The notes beneath the pieces were generated by a model, which worked only from the letters and a program-made list of their open reading frames with translations, did not search any database and had not been told where the DNA came from. The translations under genes and the position numbers were made by a program. A DNA stretch of 64,000 bases from Bactericera cockerelli (lineage: Eukaryota > Arthropoda > Insecta > Hemiptera > Triozidae): positions 55,681,233 through 55,745,232 of the forward strand of contig CM044956.1 of assembly GCA_024516035.1 (NCBI GenBank), read 5' to 3'. Shown piece after piece: positions 63,961-64,000 of the stretch. Position 1 is the stretch's first letter, and each line of letters opens with the position of its first letter.

Positions 63961-64000
63961 TTACTGGAACGGAGCACCGGCCAATGTTACAGTAAGCACT

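Noticed and set aside
1..64000. CRISPR arrays, operons or bacterial genes
   Set aside because: All repeats are eukaryotic transposons, SINEs or satellites; poly(A) tails and splice-like sites are present and no prokaryotic gene organisation is seen.

Overview
This window looks like an arthropod genome, most likely an insect, in a stretch made almost entirely of transposable elements. It is AT-rich and contains non-LTR retrotransposons, a Penelope-like element (PLE), Tc1/mariner, piggyBac-like, hAT-like and Helitron-like elements, several SINE families, satellites and microsatellites. There are two 100-base assembly gaps. I found no complete host gene. The best host-gene candidate is a first coding exon with a signal peptide at 40909-40993.

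Layout. 1-6.2 kb: a hammerhead-ribozyme (HHR) bearing tandem element (441-634), SINEs and an internally deleted mariner (2452-3366). 6.5-13.5 kb: long strand-biased pyrimidine and purine tracts and diverged tandem repeats. 14-15.4 kb: an RTE-like 3' fragment split by a 1-kb piggyBac-like element. 16.4-21.3 kb: a nearly intact CR1/Jockey-type retrotransposon whose ORF1 combines a FLYWCH-type finger, a coiled coil and an SGNH esterase. 23.1-31.5 kb: a 72-bp satellite interrupted by a 7.4-kb non-LTR element, which is itself interrupted between its two ORFs by a 2.6-kb long-TIR element. 31.5-43 kb: 5S- and tRNA-derived SINEs, a small Helitron, small duplications and the signal-peptide exon. 43.1-56.6 kb: an inverted segmental duplication. 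Arm A (43.1-49.1) and arm B (54.4-56.6) date each other's insertions: arm A received a SINE, an HHR element and a palindromic PLE, and arm B received a hAT-like element and a four-fold 116-bp expansion. Between the arms lies a Tc1 transposon carrying a second long-TIR element in its transposase, all sitting in a CT microsatellite. 56.7-64 kb: foldback repeats, SINEs, an 0.8-kb tandem duplication and a perfect 31-bp inverted repeat.

Most notable are the self-cleaving ribozyme candidates. Two copies of a 144-bp-period element carry a textbook hammerhead on the minus strand, and the GIY-YIG Penelope element carries its own hammerhead-like motif near both ends. This fits a non-autonomous retrozyme alongside a possible mobilising partner. 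A second theme is modular SINEs: one family has a 5S rRNA head and another a tRNA head, yet both share the same tail of about 110 bp.

All calls come from reading the sequence by eye. Family names rest on recognised motifs, and no database search was run.
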